A DNA stretch of 64,000 bases from Lactiplantibacillus plajomi (GCF_005405405.1 NZ_BJDZ01000001.1:62001-126000), one strand, 5' to 3'; shown: positions 16,119 through 26,076, counted from the first letter of the stretch. Numbers and translations are program-made. The notes: generated from the sequence alone by a model not told the origin.

Positions 16119-17807
16119 TTACATTTCGTCCGGTGCTTTAACGCCAAGTAAGCGCAAGGCTTCCTTCAAGACAATGCTGACCGCCTTAACCAGCGCTAGG
16201 CGGGCGTTCAATTCGTCGTCTTCAACCAAGATCTTGGTGTTACCGTAATACTTGTTGAAGGCCTTCGCTAAGTGGATCGCGTACTTCGCAACTACGGAAG
16301 GTTCAAATTCGGTGCTGGCGCGCACGACCGTTGCCGGGAATTCGCTCAATAGCTTCAACGTGTCCCAAGCGGCCGGGTCACTGATCTTTTGACCATCAGT
16401 AGCTAATTCTGGACTGCCCGCCTTACGCAGGATACTTTCGGCGCGGGCGTGGGCGTATTGCACGTACGGCCCGGTTTCACCTTCAAAGCGCACCACTTCT
16501 TCCAAGTTGAAGTCGAAACTGTTCATCCGTTCGTTCTTCAAGTCGTGGAAGACGACGGCGCCAACGCCGACCGCGTCGGCCACGGCGTCCTTATCCTTCA
16601 AGTCCGGGTTCTTCGCTTCGATTTGGTCATGTGCCAAGTCGACCGCGTCGTCCAACACTTTATCGAGCAAGATGACCCGACCACTCCGCGTCGATAACTT
16701 CTTCCCGTTGGACGTGATCAAACCGAACGGGATGTGGTGAATCTGGTCAGCCCAGTCAAAGCCCATTTCGGTTAAGACGGCCTTTAATTGCTTGAAGTGG
16801 TTGGTCTGTTCGTTACCAACGACGTACAGGGATTGAACGAAGTCGTAGGTCCGCTTCCGGTAAATTGCGGCGGCCAAGTCGCGGGTGATGTATAACGTCG
16901 CGCCGTCGGACTTCTTGATCAACGCCGGGTTCAAGTCGTACTTGCTTAAGTCGACCACTTCGGCCCCCTGACTTTCGTGTAAGAGGTTCTTGCTTTCCAG
17001 TAAGTCGACCACTTCCTGCATCTTATCATTATAGAAAGCTTCACCCTTATAAGAGTCGAAGTCGATGTCTAAGCGGGCGTAAATCTTCTTGAACGCCTTC
17101 AATGATTCGGAACGGAACCACTGCCATAATTCAGTTGCTTCTTCGTCACCGTTTTCCAACTTCTTGAACCAGTCGCGGGCCACGTCGTCCATCTCCGGGT
17201 GCTCCTGGTCTTCTTGGTGGAAGCGCACGTAGTACTTCAGTAAGTTATTGATGGGGTCAGCTTTTACGGCTTCTTCGCTCCCCCACATCTTGTAGGCGGT
17301 GATTAACTTACCGAACTGGGTCCCCCAGTCACCTAAGTGGTTAATTTTAACCGGTTTGTAATCCAGCTTACTTAAAATATTGGCCAACGCGTTCCCAATC
17401 ACGGTTGAGCGTAGGTGGCCCATCGAAATCGGCTTAGCGATGTTTGGTGAGGACATGTCGATTGGCACTTGTCCCTGTTCACCAATTTTACCGTCACCGA
17501 AGTGGTCCGCCTGGCTCAACACTTGGTTTAAAATGTCGGCTGAAAAGACGTCCTTCTTAAAGAAGAAGTTGACGTACGGGCCCATCGCAACCACTTTTTC
17601 AAAGTTGCTCTGGTCAATTTTTTCAACTACGTCGGTAGCAATCATTTGGGGTGCTTTCCGTAAGACCTTGGCTAACGTAAAGGTCGGGAAGGCTAAGTCC
17701 CCCTGCTTGGACGTCTTCGGCTGTTCTAACTTCGCTAAAATATCAGCTGGGTCTAAATCGGGTAAAGCGGGCGCTAAAGCGTCGGTCACGAGTTGTTTGT
17801 AATCCAT
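16119..17807 (-). CDS. argS: Arginyl-tRNA synthetase
   Basis: 562 residues, normal for the class I enzyme of lactobacilli. It has the N-terminal Add-1 domain, then [21 protein letters not shown] (the HIGH-equivalent region), [11 protein letters not shown], the KMSKS-equivalent KLSTRSGR, and a C-terminal DALR anticodon-binding domain ([16 protein letters not shown], then the end [15 protein letters not shown]). It charges tRNA-Arg with arginine. A T-box leader lies just upstream and the start has a GGAGGAAAC site. It is monocistronic with its own strong terminator. Confidence 0.97.
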   Translation of the reverse strand: MDYKQLVTDALAPALPDLDPADILAKLEQPKTSKQGDLAFPTFTLAKVLRKAPQMIATDVVEKIDQSNFEKVVAMGPYVNFFFKKDVFSADILNQVLSQADHFGDGKIGEQGQVPIDMSSPNIAKPISMGHLRSTVIGNALANILSKLDYKPVKINHLGDWGTQFGKLITAYKMWGSEEAVKADPINNLLKYYVRFHQEDQEHPEMDDVARDWFKKLENGDEEATELWQWFRSESLKAFKKIYARLDIDFDSYKGEAFYNDKMQEVVDLLESKNLLHESQGAEVVDLSKYDLNPALIKKSDGATLYITRDLAAAIYRKRTYDFVQSLYVVGNEQTNHFKQLKAVLTEMGFDWADQIHHIPFGLITSNGKKLSTRSGRVILLDKVLDDAVDLAHDQIEAKNPDLKDKDAVADAVGVGAVVFHDLKNERMNSFDFNLEEVVRFEGETGPYVQYAHARAESILRKAGSPELATDGQKISDPAAWDTLKLLSEFPATVVRASTEFEPSVVAKYAIHLAKAFNKYYGNTKILVEDDELNARLALVKAVSIVLKEALRLLGVKAPDEM

Positions 17808-17828
17808 AGTTTCCTCCTCTGGTCACGG

Positions 17829-18030
17829 GAATAAAAAAAGTCCCCTACATATTTAATAAACATGTAAGAGACGAGAGTTCCCGCGGTACCACTCTAATTG
17901 ATAAATTATCCACTTAATATCGAATTGTCGTCTTCAAAAGCGCGCTTCAATCGGCACTGGGTTCGGCTTGCACCACCCCGAACTCGCTAGACCAGCTGAC
18001 CGGTTTACTCCTCTTTCTCGTTAGACGTGT
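17829..18030 (-). promoter_or_regulatory. T-box riboswitch of argS
   Basis: On the minus strand the leader begins with GAAAGAGGAGTA (stem I, AG-rich) and contains the invariant T-box core TGGTACCGCGG (complement of about 17880-17890). It ends in a hairpin with a long T-run (17832-17871) that acts as terminator. A TATACT -10 lies upstream (18049-18054). Family knowledge: uncharged tRNA pairs with the specifier and T-box and prevents termination. Gene context implies tRNA-Arg; I could not place the specifier codon with certainty. Confidence 0.93.
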
Positions 18031-18074
18031 AAATTTTTAACAAGCGTTAGTATAACAGACTTTGGTCACTTTGA

Positions 18075-18521
18075 CTAGCTTAATGCTAAAACCATGTCCT
18101 GGTGCGGAATCCCGTCTTCCAGGTAAACGGCTGACGCCGGCAGGAACCCGAATGAGCGGTAAAAACGGTCGAGGTAGTGCTGGGCCTGAATGTTGAGTTG
18201 TACCGTATTCGGCCACTGGCGGCGAATTTGTTGAATCGCGTGGTCAACTAATTGGCGCCCGAGCGCCTTGCCACGAGCGTTTGGTGCCACCACGATCCGG
18301 CCGAAACGGGCCTGCTGGTCGGCTTCTTGCATAAGCCGTGCGTAAGCCACTAATTGACCAGCATCGTCCGTCACTAACAGGTGGCGGGCCGTTAAATCGA
18401 GTGCGTCGACTTCTTGGTAGGCACAATGTTGTTCAACGACGAACACGGCCACCCGTAACTGGTAAATGGCGTGGAGTTGTCGCCCACTCAACTGGTCAAA
18501 GCTGTAGGTCGTAAATTTCAT
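18075..18521 (-). CDS. GNAT acetyltransferase, ElaA type
   Basis: 148 residues forming one GNAT domain. The N-terminus (LYQLRVAVFVVEQ-like: IYQLRVAVFVVEQHC) and CAYQEVDALD are characteristic of the ElaA group. The acetyl-CoA loop is GRIVVAPNARGKALGRQLV (about residues 73-91), and an LDRFYRSFGF segment follows. The start follows AAAAGGGGGG. Family substrates are mostly unknown. It lies between the argS T-box and a tRNA pair and is not obviously linked to either. Confidence 0.88.
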   Translation of the reverse strand: MKFTTYSFDQLSGRQLHAIYQLRVAVFVVEQHCAYQEVDALDLTARHLLVTDDAGQLVAYARLMQEADQQARFGRIVVAPNARGKALGRQLVDHAIQQIRRQWPNTVQLNIQAQHYLDRFYRSFGFLPASAVYLEDGIPHQDMVLALS

Positions 18522-18546
18522 TCAACAAGCCCCCCTTTTTAGATAA

Positions 18547-18576
18547 CAAAAAAGACACCCTAACCAGGATGTCTTC
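18547..18576 (-). terminator. Terminator after the tRNA pair
   Basis: GAAGACATC pairs imperfectly with GGTGTCTTT on the minus strand and is followed by TTTTTTG. It ends the tRNA-Gly - tRNA-Asp transcript. Confidence 0.75.
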
Positions 18577-18580
18577 ATGA

Positions 18581-18655
18581 CGGTCCGTACGAGACTCGAA
18601 CTCGTGATCTCCTGCGTGACAGGCAGGCGTCCTAAACCAACTAGACCAACGGACC
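18581..18655 (-). tRNA. tRNA-Asp (GTC)
   Basis: A full cloverleaf on the minus strand: acceptor GGTCCGT/ACGGACC, D-loop GTCTAGTTGGTTTAGGAC, anticodon loop CTGTCAC (GTC) and T-arm GTTCGAGTC. CCA is not encoded. Confidence 0.97.
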
Positions 18656-18716
18656 ATGGGTGCGAGGAGCAACTTCAGCTCCAATGCTTTACTGATTGAG
18701 CAGGCTCTTTCAATAA

Positions 18717-18787
18717 AGCGGGTGACGGGAATCGGACCCGCGACGCAAGCTTGGGAAGCTTGAATTTTACCACTAAACTACACCCGC
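18717..18787 (-). tRNA. tRNA-Gly (CCC)
   Basis: Acceptor GCGGGTG/CACCCGC, anticodon stem CAAGC/GCTTG around loop TTCCCAA (anticodon CCC), and T-arm GGTCCGATTCC. It is 71 bases long, as is usual for tRNA-Gly. CCA is not encoded. It is the first gene of the pair. Confidence 0.95.
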
Positions 18788-18850
18788 ATTTGACAACAGA
18801 AATAAGTATAGCATAACTTTTTCTGGTTGTCATGGTTATTTATAAATTTT

Positions 18851-19096
18851 TTATGCTTCGGGTTCCGGAACCTTAACTGGCTTAGGTGCGGCCTTGATGA
18901 GTTTCGCATCCCCCTTACGAACAACCGCTCGGTGATTATATTCGTTCACGATGGGTTCGTCGGACTTGGTGAATTCCTTGATTAAAATCAAAACTGAATT
19001 TTCATACACTTTTTCGATTTCACCCTTGAAATCATGTTCCAATGAAGCAAATTTTTTACCTTGGACGTAATCGCCAATTTTTAGTTCTACCGCCAT
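18851..19096 (-). CDS. DUF2187-like small protein
   Basis: 81 residues from the ATG at 19096, which follows AAGGAG; the longer reading to 19156 has no site. The core KIGDYVQGKKFASLEHDFKG followed by EIEKVYENSVLILI looks like the SH3-like DUF2187/YkvS fold, with a C-terminal Ala/Pro/Lys tail. The function of the family is unknown. It is encoded between a MATE exporter and a tRNA pair, with 60 bases to the exporter gene upstream. Confidence 0.7.
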   Translation of the reverse strand: MAVELKIGDYVQGKKFASLEHDFKGEIEKVYENSVLILIKEFTKSDEPIVNEYNHRAVVRKGDAKLIKAAPKPVKVPEPEA

Positions 19097-19158
19097 GAAT
19101 AAGCTCCTTAAATAAAATTGATAACAAATACTATCAAAAAAACAACCGCCGCGCAAGC

Positions 19159-20550
19159 CTAGTTTTTAACGCCGGCTTCCACAACTTCGGTTGGCGCCAC
19201 GTGTAACTGTTGTTCCTCACGTTCGCGTAGGCGTAATTCGTGCACCGCCTTGACGTACGCTGGTAGTAACACCGCACACGAGCCTAACCAGGCCAGCGGT
19301 TCCGACATGCAGGCCCCCGGGTACGCGAGTAGGCGGACGAGGATCAGCGCCGCGAAGACCCGCATAAAGAGCTCGGCCGCCCCCGCTAAGGTTGGAATCG
19401 CACTGCGCCCCAGCCCCTGCAAGGTGTTGCGCATAATGAACAACATCGACAATAAGATGTAGGTACTCCCGATCACGTTAAAGTAAGTCTGCGATAAGTT
19501 CAGCACCGCCACGTCACCGTGACCAACGAATAGTGCCACCAATTGTTTACCCCAAATGATTTCGATGACCCCGGCCGCCACACTAAAGCCACCGGATAAC
19601 CACATGGTCTGCTTGACCCCCTGAACGATCCGTTCATATTGATGGGCCCCGTAGTTTTGGGCCGCAAAGGTCGCCATCGTGACCCCGAATGACATTAGCG
19701 GCTGGGTCGCCAACTGGTCGATTTTTTGGGCCGCGGTGGTCGCCGCCACCGAGTTAGTGCCCAAACTATTTAACGCCGATTGCAGGACGATCGTCCCAAT
19801 CGCAATAATCGACATTTGAAAGGCCATCGGTAAACCAACGTTTAAGTGGGCTTTAACTTCCGCCATGCTGAGTTTAAAGTGGCGCCAGCCAATGTGTAGC
19901 ACCGGCACGCGCAAAATAATGTAAACCACGCACATCAGGGTCGCGATTAACTGGGCTAAAATCGTTGCCCAGCTGGCCCCGGCAATCCCCCACTTAAAGA
20001 CCAGGATGAAGAGTAATTCCAAGCCGATATTAATGATTGAGCTGATGATCAAGAACCACAGTGGGGTTCGGCTATCACCGAGCGCGCGAATAATATTTGA
20101 TAACAAGTTGAACCCGATCGGTGCCAACATGCCGCCCAACATAATTTGTAAGAAGGTACGGGCGTCGGCCATGATGTCGGCCGGTGTTTGCATCAATACC
20201 AAAATATGATCGACTAACACCATCGAAATCACCGTTAAAATCAGTCCCACGATCAAGCTGACCACGATACTGATGGCAAAACTGCGGCGGACCCCCTGAT
20301 AATCCTTCGCACCAAAGTGTTGCGCCGTTAAGATTGATAACCCAGCGGTCAACCCCTGGGCAAAGCCAATGATCAAGAACTGGACACTCCCGGTCGACCC
20401 AACCGCCGCCAAGGCTTTGACCCCCAGCGTCTGGCCGACGATCAACGTGTCGGATAAACTATAAAATTGCTGAAAAATATTTCCAATTAGAAGCGGAATC
20501 GTAAACCAAAAAATTAACTTTAACGGACTCCCCTTGGTTAAATCGTTCAT
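19159..20550 (-). CDS. MATE-family multidrug/metabolite exporter
   Basis: 463 residues and twelve predicted helices, the full MATE length. The start at 20550 follows AAAGGGG at 8 bases; an in-frame ATG 18 bases earlier overlaps that site. MATE landmarks: KLIFWFTIPLLIGNIFQQFYSLSDTLIVG at the N-terminus and repeated at the second half, and GSTGSVQFL. Family knowledge: sodium- or proton-coupled export of cationic drugs or metabolites. Members of this DinF/NorM-like group are common and their substrates unknown. It stands alone. Confidence 0.92.
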   Translation of the reverse strand: MNDLTKGSPLKLIFWFTIPLLIGNIFQQFYSLSDTLIVGQTLGVKALAAVGSTGSVQFLIIGFAQGLTAGLSILTAQHFGAKDYQGVRRSFAISIVVSLIVGLILTVISMVLVDHILVLMQTPADIMADARTFLQIMLGGMLAPIGFNLLSNIIRALGDSRTPLWFLIISSIINIGLELLFILVFKWGIAGASWATILAQLIATLMCVVYIILRVPVLHIGWRHFKLSMAEVKAHLNVGLPMAFQMSIIAIGTIVLQSALNSLGTNSVAATTAAQKIDQLATQPLMSFGVTMATFAAQNYGAHQYERIVQGVKQTMWLSGGFSVAAGVIEIIWGKQLVALFVGHGDVAVLNLSQTYFNVIGSTYILLSMLFIMRNTLQGLGRSAIPTLAGAAELFMRVFAALILVRLLAYPGACMSEPLAWLGSCAVLLPAYVKAVHELRLREREEQQLHVAPTEVVEAGVKN

Positions 20551-20699
20551 TTCCCGCACCCCTTTCATTAATTGACATGGCCGTAAGGTAAGCGATTACA
20601 GCTTCATTCACTTACCAAACAAACTTTGCTAGTATAGCAACTTTACCCCCTAAATACCAGTGGTTTGTTCGTTAATATTAAATAAATTATTTTGACGGC

Positions 20700-20728
20700 A
20701 AAAAGCCACTCCCAACGCGCGGAGTGGC
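20700..20728 (-). terminator. Terminator after the split anion transporter
   Basis: A perfect 8-base stem (GCCACTCC, 20705-20712; GGAGTGGC, 20721-20728), with TTTTTGCC following on the minus strand. Confidence 0.85.
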
Positions 20729-20730
20729 AC

Positions 20731-22506
20731 TCAAATAACCATGTAAACGTAATAGGTCGTGAACACGCAAATCACCATGCAGAGCAGGTTCAGTGGGATG
20801 CCCACTTTAAAGTAGTCAGTAAACTTATAATGGCCGGGGCCGTAGACAATCAGGTTGGTCTGGTAGCCAATCGGGGTCGAAAAATCGGCGGTAGCCGCAA
20901 TCGTGATCAGCATAACCAGCATCATCACCGGTAAATCTTGCAGACTGGCGGCGGAAATCGCCACCGGAAACATCAGTGCGAGGGCGGCCGCGTTCGAGAG
21001 AATCGCCGTTAAAAAGTTGGTAATGAAGTAGAGCAAAAACATATATAGTAGTGGCGACGCGGTTCCCGCGACGTTAACCAGTAGCTTGGCAATGAACTTA
21101 TCCGCACCAACGTTCGACATCGCTAATCCAAGCCCGTAACTACTGGCAACCAATAACAACACGTTCAAGTCGACCGCCTGAACAATGTCGCTAATCGACA
21201 CGCACTTGGTCACGAACAGGACGACGCAACTCGCGGCCAAGCCAACGAATAACGTTAAGACGTTGGCCGTTGACAGCCCAATCGTCGCGACCAACAGTGC
21301 AATTGGTAACTAGTCGCGGTACGACCGGTGTTGCGGCTGCACGGCTTGGGCGTTAAACACGTGGAGGTCCTTTAAGCTATCCATCTCAGCCGGGCCATTG
21401 GTTGTAATGATGACCAGGTTATCGCCACTCCGCAACCGGATGCGGCCTAACTGGCCCTGTAAGTTAACCGTATTACGGTGAATCGCAACAACCACGCTGC
21501 CAAAAACGTTGCGGAAACGGGCCGACTTAATGGTTTGATTGATCAGACTGGACGTTTCGGGAATGCTGACTTCTAACAACCGGGCGTGATTATTAATAAT
21601 ATCGGCCATCGCGATCGTTTCGGTACTCGGAATCAAACCTTTGATTTGAACTAAATCACTAATGCACTCAACCGAGCCAGTAAAATACAGGCGGTCGCCT
21701 AGCCGTAAAATCGTGCGGTCGGTCACCGGTACGATTGACGTTCCCTTGCGGTTAATGGCTACTAAAAACGAACTGGTCAGGTGCCGTAAATTGGCCTTCG
21801 CCACCGTTTGGTCCAGGTGCGCAAAGTCCGCCCCAATCGACATTTCAATTAAGTAATCGTTCGGCGTGGCCACCACGTCGTCCACGGTACTACCGTGATA
21901 GGACGGCAACAGTCGGTACCCGACCGTCAGCAGGTAGACCAAACCGACCACCGTAATCGGCAGGCCGACCAATGCGAGGTCGAAGGTCCCGAATTGTTTG
22001 AGGTGGTACTTGGACAGCAGCCCCTGCGCCACTAAGTTGGTCGAGGTTCCTAGGACCGTCAGCAAGCCGCTTAAAATCGTCGCGTAGGATAACGGAATCA
22101 GGAACTTGGAAACCGCTAAGCCCTTTTGCTTACTCCACCGTTGAATCATCGGCGTCAGGGTCGACACGATTGGCGTGTTATTCATAAACGGTGAAATTAA
22201 ACTGACACTCGCTAGTAGCCGCACCAGTGAGCGTTTTTCACTGTGGCCGGTCCCCAGCACCCGGTTAAATAATCGGGTGATGACGTTACTCTTCGCAATC
22301 GCGAAGGCCACGATGTACATCAGCGCGATCGTGGCCAGCCCTTCGTTGGCAAAACCGGCCAGCGCGTCGCTCGGTGACAAGATGCCGACCACCATTAAAA
22401 ACGTTAACGCGCATAAAATGACTGCGTTCGGCGTGGTGACTTCCAGTGCCATTAACACGAAGGTCACCAGTAATGTGAGTAAAACAATTGCAATTTTAAC
22501 GGTCAC
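20731..22506 (-). pseudogene. SLC13/DASS-type anion transporter, interrupted by an in-frame amber codon
   Basis: Two consecutive minus-strand ORFs (21310-22506 and 20731-21294) are the same reading frame separated only by one TAG at 21310-21312; without it the frame would read about 590 residues. The order matches the SLC13 (divalent anion:Na+ symporter) proteins with inserted TrkA-C domains: helices with FMNNTPIVSTLTPM and SGLLTVLGTSTNL, two TrkA-C-like domains (about residues 210-390), then the second transporter half with LLVASSYGLGLA and ATADFSTPIGYQTNLIV. The part after the TAG has no ribosome site for restart (only a TTG). The real start is GTG at 22506 behind GGAAGGAGGGG. Members carry sulfate, phosphate or dicarboxylates. 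It lies just downstream of the sulfation operon. Confidence 0.85.
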
Positions 22507-22650
22507 GCGGCCCCCTCCTTCCAATCAATATGGACTTCATTTTAGGCGCTCGATATGAACATCCAGCTTATAGTTAATGAAATTAATCCGGATTTACTGA
22601 GAAATCGGTGGCGTTTTTGTGACTTTTTTTAGGTGACCGCGTAGTACGCA

Positions 22651-22688
22651 AAAAAGCGAAGCTGCAACCAAGGTCACAACTTCACTTT
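22651..22688 (-). terminator. Terminator of the sulfation operon
   Basis: On the minus strand AAAGTGAAGTTG pairs with TGCAGCTTCGCTTT (one mismatch-type wobble) and a T-run follows, 55 bases after the last stop. Confidence 0.75.
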
Positions 22689-22741
22689 TGGATGGTCAAT
22701 GCAGTCCGGTGTTTCGCCTTTAGACGTCCAGTTACGGGTAA

Positions 22742-24487
22742 CTATTCATCCGTCCCGTACGTCCGACTAGTTGGATACAGCGAGAACCGTTCAGCCCGGT
22801 AAACATAGCCGCTATCGCCAAGGTTAGACAGTTCCACGTTGAAGACCTGCTGATTGGTTTTCGAATCGTATTCGATAACGTTGGCGGTCTTACCACCGTT
22901 TAGCCAACCAAAGTCGAGTAAGCGGTTTGACTTGCTCAAATAGCGGTTCGACCCGATGATGTTCGCAAAATTGCCCTTACCAAGTGATTTACCGTAGCTG
23001 CCAACTTGAGAAATCGTCATGTTCTTTTCATTAATGTGGTATTCCACCCCTTCCGAATAATTACCGGAAGACTTTTGCAACGCTGACTTGGTCTTACCGA
23101 CCGCAACGTTGTTATTGAAAATCAATAAGTTGAGTGAATTTTTATTCGCCAACGTCGTTGGATCAACGATGGCCGCGTGTTGCCCGCCCGGCCAGGAAAT
23201 TTTACCCTTAGCCGTCAGTAAATACTTGCGGTAAGCTTTCGGCCAAGCCGAAGCCGACTTGCTCGATAAGATCCACTTGATTTTTTCCGTCTTGTAATCG
23301 ATCTTCATGACCAGGTTCTGGTTACGACTAGAAATAATCAGACTCTTATCGGACGGGTCGTAATAGACCGAGTTCTGGTGGAACCAGTCCTTCTTACCCA
23401 TGTATTTATTGGACTTGGTGGCGTTATAGGTCGTGTAAAATTTCGCCGGTAAAATATTCTTCATATTGATCACTTTGGTAATCTTACCCGTTTTATGCGA
23501 AATCACGATCATCGTATCTTCCACGTAGACCCGGCCACCGTCGGAAACGGTCGCAATTAAATCACCGTTCGGCAGTTCGGTCACGTCGTGGTGAATCTGG
23601 TTATGGTTCTGCTTCTTAGAACCCTTTGCCTTACCCCACGCTTTATGATTGAACTTATAGGTCTTATAAACCTTACCGGTATAATCCATTTCCACTAACT
23701 CGTCAAAATAAGAATGACTCGCCTTGGATTTGGTCCAAATCAGTAAGTGACCGTTACTCAACTGTTTAAAAATGTGCGAGGTCGGTTTCGTCGTGTACCA
23801 CCGAATTTTGCCGTCAGCATCGAGCCCAAAGGTGTAGTTTTTCGATTTATTTTTACCCGAAATCGTCGTCCGCACCATGAACGTCAACTTCGAATTACCG
23901 GAGCCCAGCACCATTTTCGACTTGTTCGCGGTTTCAACGTTGACCTTTAATTTGCTAAGCGAACTCGGCAACTTGGCGGTCTTTAAGTGCAACGTTCGGT
24001 GCACAACTTTGCCGCTCTTGTAAGTGACCTTTAATTTCACCGTATTGGTCGTGCCGGCGTATAGTCCGAGCACCGTTAAATCGTGACTGGTCGAGTAAGT
24101 TTTGACCGAATTGGAAATCGATGTTTTGTTACTTTTTCCAACCACGGTGTAACTGACCTTCGCCGCGGAAGCCGTCTTAAAGATCACCTTGGCCGAAAGT
24201 GGCGAGGTCCCGTACGGGTTAACTTTGGTGTAAACGTTATTGACGGTGTACTGATTGGACTGCTTTGCCGCCGTTAGCGTTTTGGTCGTACTAGCCTGTT
24301 TCTTTTGTTCGGTCGTCACTAGCCGTGAATTAATGTCCTTTTTGACGGCACTGTCGGAGCGGACCTTGGCACTGGTTGTGGTCGTACTCGTCGTTGACTG
24401 TTGGTAACGATGGTAACCAAAGTACCCGCCAACGGCAACCAGCAAAATGACCAGTACCGCGATAATCCAATTTCTGGTTCTTTTCAT
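22742..24487 (-). CDS. Membrane-anchored arylsulfate sulfotransferase (AssT-like)
   Basis: 581 residues. Residues 7-24 form a single N-terminal anchor with a basic start, then a Ser/Thr/Lys-rich linker (30-75), a beta-rich domain (about 80-190) and a six-bladed-propeller-type AssT domain. The residues needed in E. coli AssT appear in order: His300 in HHDVTELPNGDL, His370 in DWFHQNSV, Arg388 in SSRNQN, and His437 in GGQHAAIV (the sulfurylated His in the E. coli enzyme). Family knowledge: AssT moves sulfuryl groups between phenolic esters through a sulfohistidine and does not use PAPS. Here it is the last gene of a PAPS operon, 10 bases after nrnA, and would act outside the cell. Acceptor unknown. 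Strong ATAGGGGTG site. Confidence 0.88.
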   Translation of the reverse strand: MKRTRNWIIAVLVILLVAVGGYFGYHRYQQSTTSTTTTSAKVRSDSAVKKDINSRLVTTEQKKQASTTKTLTAAKQSNQYTVNNVYTKVNPYGTSPLSAKVIFKTASAAKVSYTVVGKSNKTSISNSVKTYSTSHDLTVLGLYAGTTNTVKLKVTYKSGKVVHRTLHLKTAKLPSSLSKLKVNVETANKSKMVLGSGNSKLTFMVRTTISGKNKSKNYTFGLDADGKIRWYTTKPTSHIFKQLSNGHLLIWTKSKASHSYFDELVEMDYTGKVYKTYKFNHKAWGKAKGSKKQNHNQIHHDVTELPNGDLIATVSDGGRVYVEDTMIVISHKTGKITKVINMKNILPAKFYTTYNATKSNKYMGKKDWFHQNSVYYDPSDKSLIISSRNQNLVMKIDYKTEKIKWILSSKSASAWPKAYRKYLLTAKGKISWPGGQHAAIVDPTTLANKNSLNLLIFNNNVAVGKTKSALQKSSGNYSEGVEYHINEKNMTISQVGSYGKSLGKGNFANIIGSNRYLSKSNRLLDFGWLNGGKTANVIEYDSKTNQQVFNVELSNLGDSGYVYRAERFSLYPTSRTYGTDE

Positions 24488-24497
24488 TTATACACCC

Positions 24498-25466
24498 CTA
24501 TCCTTGTTCGGTTATCAGCGCGGTCGCTAAAGTCGCGTGCGCAACCGTCACGAGTTGGGTGACCTGGTCTAAATCAGCGACAAAGGTCCCGCTGGCTAAC
24601 GCGTGACCGCCGCCACCGAACCGTTTAGCCACTGCGTCGATCGGTACCCGCTTTGAACGAAGGTGGACCCGGTAATTGCCTTGTGGGGTCGCAACGAAGA
24701 TCAACCAGGCCGTAACGTTGGCAAGGTTACCAGGCAGCGCCACGATGGCATCCTCATCACCATACGGCACCGCTAACGATTGTAAGACCGGCTGGGATAA
24801 GACCACGTGGGCCAGGCCCAGCTCGTCAACTTCTAAGTGGCTAAGAATGTAGCCGGACAGCTTGGCCAGTTGAGGCGTCAAGTCGGCCGCGTGGTGACTG
24901 ACCGTTGCAATATCCACCCCGTAAGCCGCCAGTTGACTGGCCGTTGCTAAAGTTTTCGCCGACGTCGCGGGGGTCGAAAAACCGACTGTGTCACCGATAA
25001 TGCCCGCGTAGAGCAAGGTGGCAATCGTCGTGGTCATCGTTAACCGGGTCCGATCAGCCGCGTACAACGCGTAAATCATTTCTGAACAGCTGCTATACCC
25101 GGCATCGACCCAGTTCAACGTTCCGTACGAATCCCGGTTCGGGTGGTGATCAATCTTGATAATCGGCGCGTCTTGCCGCCAGTGACCAGCAATCCGGTCG
25201 TGGTTCGCACAATCGACCATCACCAGTAAGTCGGCCGCCGTGGGTTGTTGCGGCGGCGTGTCGTTGGTAGCAATCCAAGTCAGATGGTTAGGAACGCTGC
25301 CAACCGCCACGACCGGTTTGTCCGGAAAAGCCGTTCGCAAGAGCTGGACGAGACCAAACTGGCTGCCAATCGCATCCGGGTCGGGATTCGTATGGCGGTA
25401 AACAAAAATACGGGGGGCGTTTTCAACGGCCCGTTGCATGGCCGCTAACAGTCCCGGATTAGTCAT
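24498..25466 (-). CDS. nrnA: NrnA-like DHH phosphoesterase, likely PAP phosphatase
   Basis: 322 residues, DHH domain then DHHA1. Metal ligands are visible in [12 protein letters not shown] (His25, Asp29, Asp31), VMVDCAN (Asp85), KIDHHPN (Asp106-His108) and GIIGDT (Asp159). The substrate motif [10 protein letters not shown] is at 284-293. Family knowledge: NrnA of Firmicutes degrades nanoRNA and also converts 3'-phosphoadenosine-5'-phosphate (PAP) to AMP. Its start overlaps the cysC stop by eight bases, so here the PAP activity is the likely one: it removes the inhibitory product of the sulfotransferase. A housekeeping NrnA is probably encoded elsewhere, making this a pathway-specific copy (inference). 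Confidence 0.9.
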   Translation of the reverse strand: MTNPGLLAAMQRAVENAPRIFVYRHTNPDPDAIGSQFGLVQLLRTAFPDKPVVAVGSVPNHLTWIATNDTPPQQPTAADLLVMVDCANHDRIAGHWRQDAPIIKIDHHPNRDSYGTLNWVDAGYSSCSEMIYALYAADRTRLTMTTTIATLLYAGIIGDTVGFSTPATSAKTLATASQLAAYGVDIATVSHHAADLTPQLAKLSGYILSHLEVDELGLAHVVLSQPVLQSLAVPYGDEDAIVALPGNLANVTAWLIFVATPQGNYRVHLRSKRVPIDAVAKRFGGGGHALASGTFVADLDQVTQLVTVAHATLATALITEQG

Positions 25467-26076
25467 CGCGCCGCCCCCCTAGGTAACCGTGATTCTGCAA
25501 GTAAACCAATACCTGGTTCACCGACACTTCTAGTGGTTGGGCCGACGTATCAATGGTAATTTCCGGATTGTTCGGTACTTCGTACGGTGCGTCAATACCT
25601 GTAAAACCGGTAATTTCACCACGCCGTGCCTTAGCGTATAACTGTTTGACGTCGCGCTGCTCACAAACGGCTAACGGCGTATCGACAAACACCTCGATGA
25701 ACTCGCGGTCCGCTAACAACGCCCGTACTTGGTCGCGGTCGGCGCGGTACGGCGAAATAAAGGCGGTCAAAGTCAACGTTCCAGCGTCAACGAATAACTT
25801 GGCCACTTCACCGATACGGCGAATGTTCTCCGTGCGGTCGGCCGCCGAAAAACCGAGGTTCTTATTGAGGCCAAAACGCATGTTATCGCCATCTAAAACG
25901 TAGCTGCCGACGCCCTGGTCGTACAACGCCTTTTCGACCGCGTTAGCAATTGTCGACTTACCGGAGCCCGACAAACCGGTGAACCATAAAACGGCACTTT
26001 GGTGGCCGGCTAATTGCTGGCGTTCCTGTTTACTGACCTGGGACGTTTGCCAGGTAATGTGGTCTGATTTAATCAT
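25459..26076 (-). CDS. cysC: Adenylylsulfate (APS) kinase
   Basis: 205 residues, the standard single-domain length. The P-loop GLSGSGKS is at 34-41, followed by [18 protein letters not shown], the [15 protein letters not shown] segment and [13 protein letters not shown], all typical of CysC. It phosphorylates APS to PAPS with ATP. The ATG overlaps the stop of sat (ATGA), and its own end overlaps nrnA, so translation of the three is coupled. PAPS would feed the sulfotransferase encoded first in the operon. No PAPS reductase is present nearby. Confidence 0.96.
   Translation of the reverse strand: MIKSDHITWQTSQVSKQERQQLAGHQSAVLWFTGLSGSGKSTIANAVEKALYDQGVGSYVLDGDNMRFGLNKNLGFSAADRTENIRRIGEVAKLFVDAGTLTLTAFISPYRADRDQVRALLADREFIEVFVDTPLAVCEQRDVKQLYAKARRGEITGFTGIDAPYEVPNNPEITIDTSAQPLEVSVNQVLVYLQNHGYLGGRRDD

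Noticed and set aside
18496-18684. Minus-strand ORF across tRNA-Asp
   Set aside because: It runs through a tRNA gene and its terminator.
20731-21294. Second half of the SLC13 gene as an independent protein
   Set aside because: It is the same frame as the first half, has no ribosome site and would be only part of a transporter.
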